A DNA stretch of 64,000 nt from Trichopus zeylanicus subsp. travancoricus (GCA_005019695.1 RXID01022476.1:1-64000), one strand, 5' to 3'; counted from the first letter of the stretch, positions 1 to 10,489 are shown. The notes: generated by a model not told the origin, from the letters alone. Program-made: numbers and translations.

Positions 1-673
1 GATAAAATTTATAAACTTTTTCCAAAAAATAGACTAAATTGTAATTTTATGAATTTCGGGGTCTTTTTCAAATAAAATTGGACTTATTCATAAAGAAAAT
101 TTTTTGAGTAACTTAGTTGTAGAAAGTTGAAACTCTAGGGGTCTATTTGTAAACAAAAAATTTTGAAGGGGTTTATTCATAAATCTTGAATTTCGTAGGA
201 ATTGAATTATAATTATTGATCTTTTAAAGAGTTTATTTGTAAATTCTAAATTTTGCAGGACTGATTTATAATTTTAAAATTTTGTTGAATATTTCTGCAA
301 AATTCTTGTTCTAGGGGCCTTTTTGTAAGAAATATTTGACCAAGGATCATTTATAAAGAATTATTTATTTCAAGAACTCATTTATAAACTTCTTATATTT
401 TTTCATTTTGGCCTTGATTTGAGATAGATTCCGGGTCTAATTTTGGTCCAAGTATCCAATCCACTCAGGTTACTTTGCTTTGAGCCCAAATTTTTAAAGA
501 ATTAAGGTTTAAATCAAGCTCAAGTTTTGGCGAAACTCAGATGTGATTTAAGTCTGACTGAGACCCATATTTGGGCCACAATTTAATAATATCCAAGTCT
601 TCATTTTAATCATATTTTAATTAAATTTAATTATAGTAAAAATCATCTCAAATAGTTTGAAACAATCAATGGT
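1..673 (-). repeat. MA element head (AT-rich), minus strand
   Basis: AT-rich sequence built of loose 30-60 bp phrases in which runs of A/T alternate with short 'gggtc' or 'gggac' words. Its reverse complement aligns with the heads at 9249 and 28310. The outer edge on the minus strand reads TGTTTC at 673, and the heads at 9249, 28310 and 38744 likewise begin TGTTT. The rest of this element should lie upstream of the window. No coding content. Confidence 0.6.
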
Positions 674-689
674 CCCCTATCATGTTAGA

Positions 690-1712
690 GGATAGAAGCA
701 TAGCAATACGAAAAAAACAAAGGAAGTAAACACCCAAGATAAGTTTTGATAACCTCTGTGATCTTCGAGTTTTTCTCTTCTTAGCTCTCATTAGCATCTC
801 CTCTCTCTGATGCCCATTTCTTCTGTAGGAATCTAGAGCTTTATAGGCATTAATAAGATTGAATCAATCTTTGTTTGAAAAGTCAAGTTATGGATATGAA
901 TAATGATTTTTGTTTGATTTAAATTTATAAGGATGGATGAAAATTATTAGATAAATTTGTGTTGAGATCGGATAAGATTGTAGATGAGAAAATTCAAAAA
1001 TTATACTTATTTCTCGATATTGAATTTATAAGGGGGGTATTTGCGAATTTTTTCCAAAAAATCTGGACTAAATCATAATTCTACAAAATTCAGGGTCTTT
1101 TTAGAAAAAAAGCTTGTTCATAAAATGTTAAAACTTTTAAGATTCATTTTGAATAAAATTTAAACTTATTTGCGAATAAAAATGTTTGAGAAATTTATTT
1201 GCAAAATCTAAATTTTGCAAAGACCAATTTATAATTTTAGGTTTTTATTGGATATCTTCACACATTCCAATCCCATGGACTTAAGGTAAGAAAAATCCAG
1301 ATAAAAATCTTTTCATAAGAATTTATTTGATCTAGGAAATTATTTATTAAATTCTTGTATTTTTCATTTTGACCCAGATTTTGGATAAATTTTGGACCCA
1401 ATCATAATTCAAATATTCAGCCTAGTTAGCCTATTTGAACTAAGCCTGGTTTGAGTCCAAATTTCTCAATGATTCAGGTTCAAATTGAGCTCAATTTTCA
1501 GCTAAAATCAGGCGTGATTTAAGTCTAATTGAGATCCATATTTAAAGCATAATTTAGTGGCATATAAGTCTCAATTTTAATCACATGTCAATTAAAGTTT
1601 GATTATGGCAAAAATCACCTCAAATATTAGGTAAATTTCTCAAGAGACCGTGATGATAGTGAACTACTATGAGATAGCATGGTATTGATATTTCTATTTT
1701 TGAAAGAAACAT
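690..1712 (-). repeat. Second MA head and leader remnant, minus strand
   Basis: Bases 1010-1640 repeat the head of 1-673 in the same orientation. Their reverse complement matches 9270-9754 closely, including the phrase around GAGCTCAATTTT and the transition at GATATTGAATTT. Bases 690-1010 resemble the leader seen at 13020-13240. Two truncated heads therefore lie in tandem here. The copy in the second duplicate is 14047-15069. Confidence 0.55.
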
Positions 1713-2191
1713 GAATAATATCAGAGGATTTTGAGGTACCTGAGTCTTCCACCGCCTTCATGGTGTATCTGATCTCCAACATGCTTCTGCGCAAGGGGCT
1801 GACTCAATGGAAGAGGTAGGTTCTAGAGCTACAATGGTTGGGGGTTGTGTCTTCGGCGCTAGGGGTTCAAAAGGGGTGTTCCTTAATTTGCCCCAAGTCC
1901 TCCTTCCCATCTAGCATTTGAGACCCCTCCAATCACCTTCTTGGATGATTTCATCTTCCATAGAATATCCAATTGTAGAGAATTTGGGTCCCTGTAGCTA
2001 GTTTCGCTCAACAAACTTATACTATGTGACTTTATCAGTCCAGCAGGCTATTCCTCACCAGTTATGTTTTTGCATTAGGATTATAGCCATCCACTTCTTT
2101 GGGGACCCAGCGAAGAAACTTTCCCTCCAAGTCGCTCTTCTGAAGCTTTTTCATGGTTATTGCTACCTCAAGAATTTTCGCAGTAGGAATG
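1713..2191. other. No recognisable gene; flank of the TRIM
   Basis: Mixed-composition sequence with no convincing coding frame. A 63-codon open frame (2026-2217) runs into the TRIM and is treated as chance. The target site of the TRIM is at its right edge. Duplicate: 15070-15548. Confidence 0.5.
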
Positions 2192-2751
2192 TGTTAGGGG
2201 AGCCGAAAGAGTGTTGAATCAGAATAATATAGTGGGCCGAGCACCAAACCATCCCAAAAACTTAAACTCATGAGATATGGACTTTTTTCACTATATATAT
2301 TGGATCCTATCTATCCAATATTCGATTTGAGACTAATTTATCACACATGACATTATAACAATCTCTCCCTTCATGTGTGATTTGATTATATCAATTTTAA
2401 CACTCTTAATCAAGAACTCTTTTACTCGACCAGTCCCACCGTATGACCCATACCAATAGGTTTTTGTCTCATTATTTTAATTTTTTTAAGAAAAACTAAT
2501 ATGCGACTCAATTCAATCACACCATCGTGGTAATTTCGATCTTAAGAGTTTGCACAGATTTGAAACTGAAGCTCTAATACCATTTGTTAGGGGAGCTGAA
2601 AGAGTGTCGAACCGAAATAATATAGTGGGCCGAGCACCAAACCATCCAAAAATTTAATCTCATGGGATATGGCCTTTTTCACTATATATATTGAACTCTA
2701 TCTATCTAATATTCGATGTTGGACTAATTTATCATATATCATATTATAACA
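2192..2751 (-). mobile_element. TRIM (terminal-repeat retrotransposon in miniature), copy 1
   Basis: A 560-bp element with two direct terminal repeats of 169 and 167 bp (2192-2360 and 2585-2751). Both start TGTTAGGGGAGC and end ATAACA. On the minus strand a sequence complementary to the 3' end of initiator Met-tRNA, TGGTATTAGAGC, lies one base inside the right repeat (2571-2583), so that repeat is the 5' LTR. A purine tract (complement of 2361-2377, GAAGGGAGAGAT) lies against the left repeat, as a polypurine tract should. There is no coding capacity, so it needs proteins from other elements. Flanks are GAATG on the left and GAAAA on the right. I saw no 5S-RNA-like segment, so it is not obviously Cassandra. 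Confidence 0.88.
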
Positions 2752-2756
2752 GAAAA

Positions 2757-2999
2757 GCATATTAGGGAGCTATCCTCTTTGATAGCCTTCCAATTTTAGG
2801 TCTCTAGCCATCGTTCTGCATAGGCATCTTGTATAATCTAGCATGAAGGTGCTACCCTGGTGATTCGGAGCACTGCATAGGTTGCCAAGGCTTCCATCCT
2901 AGCCCTAACTTCTTGATCTATGGGCAATTCGAAACATCTAGTGGAAGATTGAGGTGGTTCACCTTGGAATCTTGATCTTGAAGTGCCCACACTACACTA
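2757..2999. other. Intergenic, nothing recognised
   Basis: No open frame or repeat that I can support between the TRIM and the 46-bp doublet. Duplicate: 16114-16356. Confidence 0.4.
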
Positions 3000-3091
3000 C
3001 ATCACCCGATGACCAGCTGCTTCGCTGCGGTGACAGATGATGGGGCATCACCCGATGACCAGCTCCTTCGCTGCGGTGACAGATGATGGGG
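3000..3091. repeat. 46-bp tandem doublet, copy 1
   Basis: Two head-to-tail copies (3000-3045 and 3046-3091) of a 46-bp unit beginning CATCACCCGATGACCAGCT. They differ at one base (G/C at the nineteenth position of the motif that follows ATCACC). GC-rich compared with its surroundings. The very low divergence suggests a recent slip or duplication. Confidence 0.9.
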
Positions 3092-4150
3092 TTTCGGCAC
3101 TTAGATGCCTAATATCCTCATTCCAGGCAGTGAAAATACTAAAAAATTAGACCCTGCTCCATCATATTTCTCCCCACGATCTAGATCTAGGGTCTATGGA
3201 CTCATCATCGAGTAGGATTAGGGATTTCTTTCCCTACAAGGAGAACCATTTCGAAAGAGGCTCTATACGAAGAGATAGAAACCCTAATTTTGCATCTAGA
3301 TCTTTCTGTTAGGCTGGGCTTGTTGGGCATAGTAGTGATCTACGGAGAGATTTGTCTACACGGAGCTTGTTCCTTGGGTCCCCAGGTGAGGAACCAAGGG
3401 ATCCATCTTGAGCTTCATATGAAAGCAGTAATTGAGCAAGGAGAAATCAATTCTAGATTTTTCGAAATTGATTTTCAGATATAAATATAAATTAGATTTC
3501 ATAATTACCCTATCTCTATTATACTTGTGTGGAGGAACACAAATGTAGAAGTAGCTCTGGATAACACCCTTTGAGACTCATTAAATCGTGCTAAAGAACT
3601 ATGTCCGTTGAAGACATCGAGCTTGTCATAACTTAGTGTTAAACTAGGCCTCAACCTTGGGAGTGTCACTCCATAATTTGGTTTAGGGTTCGGCTCTGCT
3701 CGACTTGACCAGTTTACTTCAATATATTGCCAATTGTTTAATTTTTTATTACAGTTAATTTAGGTGTCCATGCAGTCACTAACGGAGAGTTTTTAACAAT
3801 TTTTTTCACGGTATTTTTTTCTTACAAATCGACAAAAATATGACTTATCAAATCATGATTTTTAGAAGTTTCTCTGATCTAATTTAGTAGCGAACTGGAC
3901 TCTCATGACAGTTAGTTTAGATGAGATAACTCCGGTAAAAATCCATCTAGTAAGAAGGAAGTTAACTTCATATCGAAACTATGGGTTTAATGACTCACAT
4001 CTCCCCTACCCTGCTGTTAAGCTCTTATAATTTCAAGTGTTTGCTCGTCTTTTTACCAATTACATTGATTTTTCGGACAAGGAAGCTATTATTCTAAATG
4101 GCCATGATGTGTGGCTTCAATTCTTATCGACTAATGCAGATATAAGAGTC
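3092..4150. other. Intergenic stretch with weak similarity to a dispersed repeat
   Basis: No supported gene. Around 3655-3740 the order of short phrases (a 'ggagtgt' word, 'ggctcggctc', then 'accagtttacttcaatata') echoes the repeat at 7130-7735, so this may be a much older relative. The 64-codon frame at 3290-3484 has no recognisable domain. Duplicate: 16449-17507. Confidence 0.35.
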
Positions 4151-4440
4151 AGAGCGCGCGGGATCAGTCCTGAAGTTTGTTGATCTGGGCTCGGGAAGGG
4201 TCGGAAGCGGCAATGGGAGGCCCGGGCGGCAAGGAGATTCCCCATCGATGGCCCAGCGGACGACGCATGTGCTCTTGTAGTTTAAGTTCGACGGCGATCG
4301 TGATCTGGTTGTGGGTTAGCAGTAGCAACAAAGGAGAAGAAGCGGGGTGGGTCGGGCTGAAGCTCGAGGCCTGGCCCGCGTGGGCAGCCTTAGGGACGGT
4401 TAGTAAGTTACAAGGAAAATAATGAAATGAAAACGCCTGC
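4151..4440. other. GC-rich block, possibly exon or promoter-proximal sequence
   Basis: A sharp rise in GC content between AT-rich flanks, with an 81-codon plus-strand frame (4177-4422) that I do not recognise. It sits about 450 bp upstream of the exon-like frame at 4599 and could be a 5' exon or CpG-rich promoter of the same broken gene. Nothing in the sequence decides this. Duplicate: 17508-17797. Confidence 0.3.
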
Positions 4441-4569
4441 GTTTCTTGGGACAGAAAAGGACAGATATGGCCTCGAGGATCTCTGTTAATTCGGAAACTT
4501 TAGGAATAATTAAATATAATTATTGTATATATACATAATCCCTCGTCGTGTCCTAAAACCGTCAAAAAT

Positions 4570-4592
4570 TATATATATATATATATATATAT
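4570..4592. repeat. (TA)n microsatellite, copy 1
   Basis: About eleven TA dinucleotides just before the exon-like frame at 4599. The duplicate at 17927-17949 has the same length as far as I can count. Confidence 0.9.
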
Positions 4593-4598
4593 TCTGAG

Positions 4599-4784
4599 AT
4601 GCAACGCGGAGGATTCATCGTGAACCCATCTTCCTCAACCACTCAACCAGCAGCATCAAACCCTACCGACTTTCTTATTTTCATTCAAGAAGACCACCGC
4701 CACCCAGAAATCTCCTTCTACGTCCCTCTTTCATTTGCTATCAGCCTCTGCCGTTTGTCGCCCTTGCTAGATATCTCAACCTAG
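4599..4784 (+). pseudogene. Exon-like frame, diverged paralogue of the start of the 5685 frame
   Basis: A 61-codon frame starting MQRGGF. It aligns without large gaps to residues 33-90 of the 223-codon frame 1.1 kb downstream: a Met-Gln start, a Pro-Ser-Ser/Ala-Ser-Thr-Thr stretch, an acidic Glu-Asp/Glu run and a shared RHPEI motif, followed by SF and PL-type residues. The nucleotide match is strongest over 'cgccacccagaaatc' and 'ctctttcatttgctatca'. After about 50 residues the match ends and the frame stops, so this copy lacks the membrane part. It looks like a truncated tandem duplicate of a first exon. Function unknown. Confidence 0.5.
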
Positions 4785-5159
4785 ACGCTGCTTACGCTTT
4801 TGGCCTTGAGTATATCTGATGTTGTTCTCGCAATTATGCATGTGTGGACCAAATCCTATTTACATAGAGGCCAAGTGCATGGGATATTTACAAGATCTGA
4901 AAGCATAAATGCAAATAACCTTATATTTTCTTTCAAAAAATAACATGGTTTTTGAGGATATATATGTGCAAATATTGTTTTGATATCTGTATATATGGTT
5001 TGGTGAATTTTTACAGTTATACACATTCAAATAGTTCTAAATTTCAGTTTTACAAGATTATGCATGCAAGAAACCTGTTTTTCTCGCTCTCTTTCCCTCT
5101 CACTCATGCGATGACCCAGACTACCAGTTTGTTAGTTTCATGGCAATGAGAATGAAACC

Positions 5160-5684
5160 CACAGCATGCCGCCCACCAAAATTGGGCTTGACAAGATGAC
5201 GCTAGATCTACCAGTGGGGGACGGAAGCCGAGTACGTCGGATGTTCTCACCCTAATCAGAGAAAAGACCTCGTCGTCGGAAGCAAAACCAGCAGCAGAGG
5301 AGATTACAAGAGCTCGCCGTTGGGAACGGAACCAGCGGCAGAGGAGATCGACGACGACAGCGATATGCAAAGAGAATGGCGCTGGGAGAAGATGGGGAGT
5401 TGCCTAAGATCGGTCAAACGTCTTCAAGCCCGGAGTGGTCCTGATCTCCTATTTTGCATGGATCGCAATCTACCGCGACAAACCTATAGAAAGACTTCTC
5501 CATTTTCTGTAGATTATTATGTCCATGTGGCAACTTACAATAGGTTGGTTTGCATCGACTGTTCGCCGTTTTAAACAGTTGATCGGTTCTTGTCTCTCGG
5601 ATCTGACGAAGTAGATGATGCAACACGCAGCCCACAGAATTAGCTGTAATCTATTGTCTTTGTTATTTAAAAAAAACACGACAT
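5160..5684. other. GC-richer block upstream of the membrane-protein frame
   Basis: Several overlapping frames of 73-88 codons occur on both strands, with none favoured. On the plus strand the stretch around 5260-5400 is rich in GAG/GAC/CGN triplets and could be 5' untranslated or exon sequence of the frame that follows. No family is recognised. Duplicate: 18517-19041. Confidence 0.3.
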
Positions 5685-6356
5685 TTGAGGCGACCGTCCA
5701 GCAAGTCATTAACCCTCATCTTTAGTAGCATAAAAGGCGACCGTCCACGAGGCCTTCGGTCCGTTCAAATACCCCGGATGCAACCCCCACGATTCATGAT
5801 GGTCCCGTCTGCCTCTACCACGATTGGCGTAGAAACCAGCACCATTGAATCCTATTACGTTGTTTGCATTGAAGAAGAGCAGCGCCACCCAGAAATCACT
5901 ACTCCACGCTTCTCTTTCATTTGCTATCACCGCCGCCGCAGCGTCTCCTTCCCACTTACTACTACTGCTATTGACAGAGGCATAAGCCAATCATTAAATG
6001 ACAAGTTGATGGATTTTGCAACCCAGTCAATGCTCGCCCTTTTGGCGTTGAGCTTCTCCGGTGCTGTATCTGTTTCATGGTCATCTTTGAAGGTGTTCTC
6101 CATCTCCAGTGTGCTTCTTTTTGCGTCGGTTGTCGCTACCATGGCTCTGCCGTCTCTCTTTCATGCTTCTGTCCTCCAAGTTGTCATCAAAATTTCATCT
6201 TCTCTGTCCTTCGCATCTATTGCCCATCTATTACTCCCGGCTAGATGTCAATGGCTTGCGTTCATACTCGGTTCTTTTGTGCTGGCCTCCTTCTTCCATG
6301 GCCTGCTTCTCTCAGTTTTCCGAGTGCTTCATCACTGTTGTCGGCGAAGGAGATGA
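5685..6356 (+). CDS. Hypothetical membrane-protein-like frame, copy 1
   Basis: A 223-codon frame, the longest in the window. Residues 1-32 look like upstream sequence, and Met33 (MQPPRF) is the better start because the paralogous frame at 4599 begins at the equivalent Met. Residues 33-105 are hydrophilic with the RHPEI motif. From about residue 112 there are four hydrophobic segments rich in Leu/Ser/Ala (roughly 114-131, 136-158, 160-183, 190-213), then a Cys/Arg-rich end (HHCCRRRR). This suggests a small multi-pass membrane protein, or the first exon of a larger one. I recognise no family. The identical frame in copy 2 says nothing about selection, since the duplicates are about 99.8 percent identical. 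A chance frame in a GC-rich fossil is possible. Confidence 0.4.
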   Translation: MRRPSSKSLTLIFSSIKGDRPRGLRSVQIPRMQPPRFMMVPSASTTIGVETSTIESYYVVCIEEEQRHPEITTPRFSFICYHRRRSVSFPLTTTAIDRGISQSLNDKLMDFATQSMLALLALSFSGAVSVSWSSLKVFSISSVLLFASVVATMALPSLFHASVLQVVIKISSSLSFASIAHLLLPARCQWLAFILGSFVLASFFHGLLLSVFRVLHHCCRRRR

Positions 6357-7129
6357 GCTTGGTAGCTGCGACCCTTCATTAGAAGTAAATTGTTCTGCCA
6401 TATCAGCTAAATTGTATTGATCAAGTATATGGCAACGAGTTCGGAGCTTTATGATTCCTGTTTGTTGATTGAAGCAAGATTTTAAATTTCACTAGGAGAC
6501 TCACCAAAATTAGTACGTTTGGGTGAAAATATTTTGAATCTTTCATATTTTTTTAAAATATTAAATTTTCGAAATAGTTTTTAAATCGGTTTCAACTGAA
6601 AATTAAAATTTTAGATTAAAGAATAATTTAACAAAAATAATTGGGAATTAGGGAATTTCATAAACAAGCTATGTTGCTTGTTTATGTAACACCCTTCAAA
6701 ATTTCTATATCAGCAAAAAATTTCTTTGTTTTGTCAAAAATTTTTCAAATAAACGCGTTTTGAACTAATGCGGAAAATTATAACAGAATGTTGCGAGAAC
6801 ATTTTGCTGGGGGTATTTAAAAAGTTGTATTTTTTATTGATAAAAAATTTCAAACTTTGAGTATTTGTCTTGTTTTCAACCAAGTCTTTAAGTTGCAATT
6901 TCGAAATTAGTTTTATAGAAATTAATATATTTTGATCATTTCAATTCGTTTCGATCAAAACAAATTTATTTTGTCTTTTATCAAATTATTTTTTAAAATT
7001 TTAGCTAAATGTTGAATTTAAATTTAAAAATATTAGAAATTTTGAGAAAAATATAAATCGAATTTTATATTGTTAATGGAGCCCGATTCATTATCGGGTT
7101 TGGTCCGAGAGGGTTCTTGAGATCTCAAT
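6357..7129. other. AT-rich intergenic stretch
   Basis: Very AT-rich with no supported gene, apart from the tail of an overlapping frame ending at 6420 and the hairpin at 6659-6686. Bases 7080-7129 lead into the dispersed repeat that follows. Duplicate: 19714-20486. Confidence 0.4.
6659..6686. repeat. Perfect 11-bp hairpin
   Basis: Arms CATAAACAAGC and GCTTGTTTATG pair perfectly around a 6-nt loop (TATGTT). It lies in AT-rich sequence without an obvious role. Duplicate: 20016-20043. Confidence 0.75.
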
Positions 7130-7735
7130 CCATTACCTCCTCACCGATCTGCAGTAAAAAAATATTGTGAAACTGACCAGCAGGAGCTCTTCGATAATGA
7201 CTCCTCCGATGTGTAAGTCAGAAATGATCTCTTAAAATATAATGGACAAGAAAAGTAACGTTAATCTTACCTCTTCGAAAAATAGGTTATTTATAGAACA
7301 TAAGGTAATATCGCATATTAGAATCCCACAATTCCAAGTAAAACAATCTCGCTAGATTTTTTGTAATGGACAATTATAAATCTCGAGTTCTTCAAAATTT
7401 ATTTTCAAGAATAAAGACAAGCAGAATCTTACAGTTATTTGATCTTTATCCTCATCTCACCGAAGTATTCGAGTTCGAAGGCTTCAACGTAATTCCCTTG
7501 TAAGCTAGTCGAGCCAAAAGGGACTTTTCTGCTAGCCGAGGACACCGAGGTTCTCTTAGCTTTGTGTATAGACAAATTTGGCTTCTCATAGCTCACTATT
7601 GACAGCTTTTCACATCTTGAAATTAAGGAGTGTTATACCTCAGATACAACCCTTTAAGGCTCGGTCTATGTTTTAGTTCTTACTGACTTATCAACTGGAT
7701 CAATTTACTTTGGTGTATCATTAGTGGCCCCAAGT
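7130..7735 (+). repeat. Dispersed repeat R1, plus-strand copy
   Basis: The reverse complement of 43290-43830 aligns over much of this stretch, with a 19-bp exact match (GGAGTGTTATACCTCAGAT, 7627-7645 against 43412-43430) and a collinear series of shorter matches on both sides. It includes the 'ggctcggtct' to 'caatttactt' segment. No coding content. It is probably part of an LTR or other interspersed repeat. Duplicate: 20487-21092. Confidence 0.75.
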
Positions 7736-9248
7736 CTAAACATCGAGATGATTAACCTCAGAGTTTGGAGTTACCAATAAAGAACAATTACTCTCATGTC
7801 GAAAGCCCAATGGATTCTTGGAAGGCGAGTGGCTGTCTTCATTTAATGTGCCGCATAGCTTCTTTATCATGCGCTTGCACATTTTGAAGTCATCGCAATT
7901 TGTTATTCGGTTGGTGTCAGATTGTTTGGGGGGGAGGGATGGTCCTTTGCTATGTGTTTGTCAAGATTCGGGCCTCATTTCAAAAAGACATGGTCCTTCA
8001 TGAGTGGCCAAGATTTTGCCATGTGTTGACCATCAGATAGCTTTACGGGGCCATAAAATTGTGCTTAAGAGCGACAATCTCACTTTTTTGCCCTGTCTCC
8101 CTCAAATATAAATCCTAGCTTTTCCTCTAGCAATAACGCTGCTACCCCTTCAACCGTCGTTGCTTTGTCTCCATCTCGGACTGAGAGTGTTGTTGCGGTG
8201 ATTCCAGCCACCTCCATTGCTATTGTAGCTCATGGGGCCTCTATCCTCACACCCATGGAGGTTGCCCCTTCTTCTTCTTAATCTCAATGTATGAGTGCCT
8301 TTACTTCCCCTTGGTCCTTGTCCCATTTTCATTCTTTATAGTAGTAGCCTATTAGAATAATTACGAACCTAGATCATCTAAGGCTAGAATTTGATTGAAT
8401 TTGAATTGGGACTTTAGGTTAGGGCTTCTCACAGGACTATAGTTGTTCACCAAGTTGAGACATAACACTAAACCATCGAAGTTCTTGCCTACTCCCCTTG
8501 CAATCTGGAGCCTTTAATCTTGGTCGAATAATAGGAATTTTTACCCATAAAACCCTAGGGTTACCCTCCTAGTTTAGAATTTGGTTATTTCCAGACTCAG
8601 GCATCATTGTATCTATTATAAATATTTTTGTGTTATCTCACTTTAGTAGAAAGTCTCTTTCTCGAGCATTCAGTGATTCAGACATTGCATGATTTGATAT
8701 GTAATGGGGAACCTTCCTCTATCTAAGTTTGGATATCTGAGTAGACCCTTAGAGAGAAAGAAGTAGGGCATTTGGTCTAGATTTTTGGCTTCCCGGATGA
8801 CGTTAAAGTCAATGTCTAGGGCTCAGAGGCAAATACTTCTATTCTTAAGCAATAGTTTGTATATGACTTTATGATATTCTGGGAGATATTTGAATGATGA
8901 CTCACGTACCTTGTAGACAGTTTCATCACAACGATATTAGCCAACCTCAACCTAACCCCTAACCAACTCATCCCCAACACTATGAGACTTATCACAGTGT
9001 TCTGAGCTTTGGCAACTACCAAGGGCATCCCCCGATTGTGGAGATATTCCACGATGTCTTCTAAGGAGGCCACAATTAGGAAGTTGATGGGAGATGGTAC
9101 CTCTCATCGAGGAGGGGTCAGCGTCTCTTCAAAGCCAATCCGTCCTCCATTCACAAGAGAGAATCCTAGGCTTCAGAGCGAATGGGGGAAGCCTTCTAAA
9201 CACTGGAAACCTCCCTAGGTTGCACCAGAGATTTGCCAACTTCTATTG
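7736..9248. other. Mixed stretch, no supported gene
   Basis: Short frames of 60-85 codons occur on both strands (7818-8003, 8816-9073, 9009-9218) with no recognisable domain. The plus-strand stretch 8110-8280 reads as a Ser/Thr/Ala/Val-rich frame of about 55 codons ending in a Ser run and may be a worn coding fragment. Copies 1 and 2 differ unusually often beyond 9220. Duplicate: 21093-22605. Confidence 0.35.
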
Positions 9249-9754
9249 TTTGGGTCGATTGGCTAAAAAGTCATATTTAATCAAAATTTAATCAAAATAT
9301 GGGATTGAATGCTACTAGATTATGTTTCAAATGTGGATCTCAATTGGACCTAAATCATGATCGAATTTGATCAAAAATTGAGCTCAATTTGAATTTAAAT
9401 TATTGAAGAATTCGGGCTCAAATTAAAGTGGGTTGAATGGGACAAAAATTAGGCCTAAAATTTATCATATATCTCGACAAAAGTAAAAAGAATATAAAAT
9501 ATTTCCAAATAAGTCTCTAGACTAAATATATTTTATAAATAAGTCCCTACTTGAAATTTTCTTTAAAAAAGGGCTCTGAAAGTTCAAAATTTTATAAATA
9601 TATTTTTTGGTAAAAAGAACCCTGAAATTTAAAAAATTATATTTTAGTCAAAATTTTCCGAAAATATTTGCATATATTCCCCAAAAATTCAATATGCAGA
9701 AATAATACAAATCTTGAATCTCACCATTAGGGAAATAAATCTCAATTAATGGAT
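9249..9754 (+). repeat. MA element head, plus strand, truncated at the duplication joint
   Basis: Begins TGTTTGGGTCGATT and matches the start of element B (22606 on) and element C (28310 on). The AT-rich phrases 'taaataagtccct' and 'aaaaagggctctgaaag' are shared. It stops abruptly at 9754, where B and C go on into their leader. Its reverse complement also matches 1010-1640, so the 7.6 kb between lies between inverted heads. Confidence 0.8.
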
Positions 9755-9839
9755 ATAGCTTTGAGCATTGGTAATAACTTTATTTGGCTTGGGGCATCAC
9801 CAACAGCTTATAGGGTTGGGTATAGATTTGAAAATTACA

Positions 9840-10040
9840 TTATCGACTAATTTTGAGATTAACTAGCTTGAGGAGTGTGCCATCAACTACTTATACAGTT
9901 AACTAAATTGAAAGGAGGGCATCATCAATGGCTTCAGGGTTGACTAGCTTGAAGAGCACATTGTCAATTGCTTCTGAGATTGACTAGTTTAAAGGGTATG
10001 TCACCAACTACGTCTGGGGTTGACTAGCTTGAACTATAGC
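9840..10040 (-). repeat. Array 1 (40-bp minisatellite) of A'
   Basis: About five degenerate units reading 'ggttgactagctt' on the plus strand, the reverse complement of the 40-bp unit at 37855-38500. Pieces of array 2 flank it on both sides. Confidence 0.75.
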
Positions 10041-10335
10041 TAATAGCTTTGAGCATATTGTTATTCAACTTCTTTAATTTGGTAGCATTACCAACGTCTT
10101 AGGGGGTTGATTATAGCTTTAAAGTGTGGTCGATAGGTTTGAGTATATTCACGATTAACTTCTTTATGTTGGTAGCATCACCAATGACTTATGAGATTGG
10201 ATATAGCTTTAAAGTGTGGCTAACAGTTTTGATCATATTGGCGATTAACTTCCTTAGTCTCGTAGCATCACCAATGACTTATAGAGTTGGATATAGCTTT
10301 GAAGTATTGTTAAAGACTTTTGTAGTACATCCAGT
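10041..10335 (-). repeat. Array 2 (about 90-bp units) of A'
   Basis: Three to four units. 'gcatcaccaatgactta' recurs at 10175 and 10265, a period of 90. Each unit contains 'ggttggatatagcttt' and 'ttggtagcatcacc' phrases. It matches the reverse complement of 37210-37860. A further partial unit lies at 9755-9839. Confidence 0.8.
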
Positions 10336-10460
10336 GAGACATATTTTGATCTCATTTAGTTCTATTCAAACTAATTTTAGTTCAGGTTAGGATGGTAATA
10401 TCACTATTTATTCATAATCTCATAGTATTGCTAAAGGTTCAGCATACCCAGTGGGACTCG
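10330..10460 (+). other. PBS-like doublet of A'
   Basis: Two copies about 105 bp apart of a motif like 'gcatacccagtgggact' (10443-10459) and 'gtacatccagtgagaca' (10329-10345). The motif closely resembles the primer-binding-site region after the 5' LTR of Tat-type Ty3-gypsy elements and the motif at 25061. Here it sits between minisatellite arrays. Confidence 0.5.
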
Positions 10461-10489
10461 ATTTGATCCTATTTAGTTCCTTTGGGACT

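Larger units (their letters stand above)
1..9754. repeat. Tandem segmental duplication, copy 1 (left part outside window)
   Basis: Every base from 1 to 9754 can be aligned with 13358-23105 at an offset of 13357, dropping to 13351 after a 6-bp deletion in copy 2 near 9318. By eye I found about 16 substitutions: positions 321, 2061, 2190, 2305, 2500, 4049, 7697, 8094, 8595, 9222, 9228, 9270, 9443, 9484, 9658 and 9710. The alignment is already perfect at base 1, so the copy starts upstream of the window. The right end is sharp. After 9754 the sequence jumps into an inverted minisatellite element, while copy 2 and the related element at 28310 continue through the same point. The join at 9754/9755 is therefore the new one. 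Confidence 0.95.

Noticed and set aside
2026..2217. 63-codon frame, conserved in both duplicates (15383-15574)
   Set aside because: It crosses the left edge of the TRIM, and its conservation only reflects the recent duplication.
2192..2751. Cassandra-type TRIM
   Set aside because: I looked for a 5S-RNA-like segment in the LTRs and saw none.
6659..6686. A transcription terminator
   Set aside because: Perfect hairpins followed by T runs act as terminators in bacteria; this is plant DNA, and no gene ends here.
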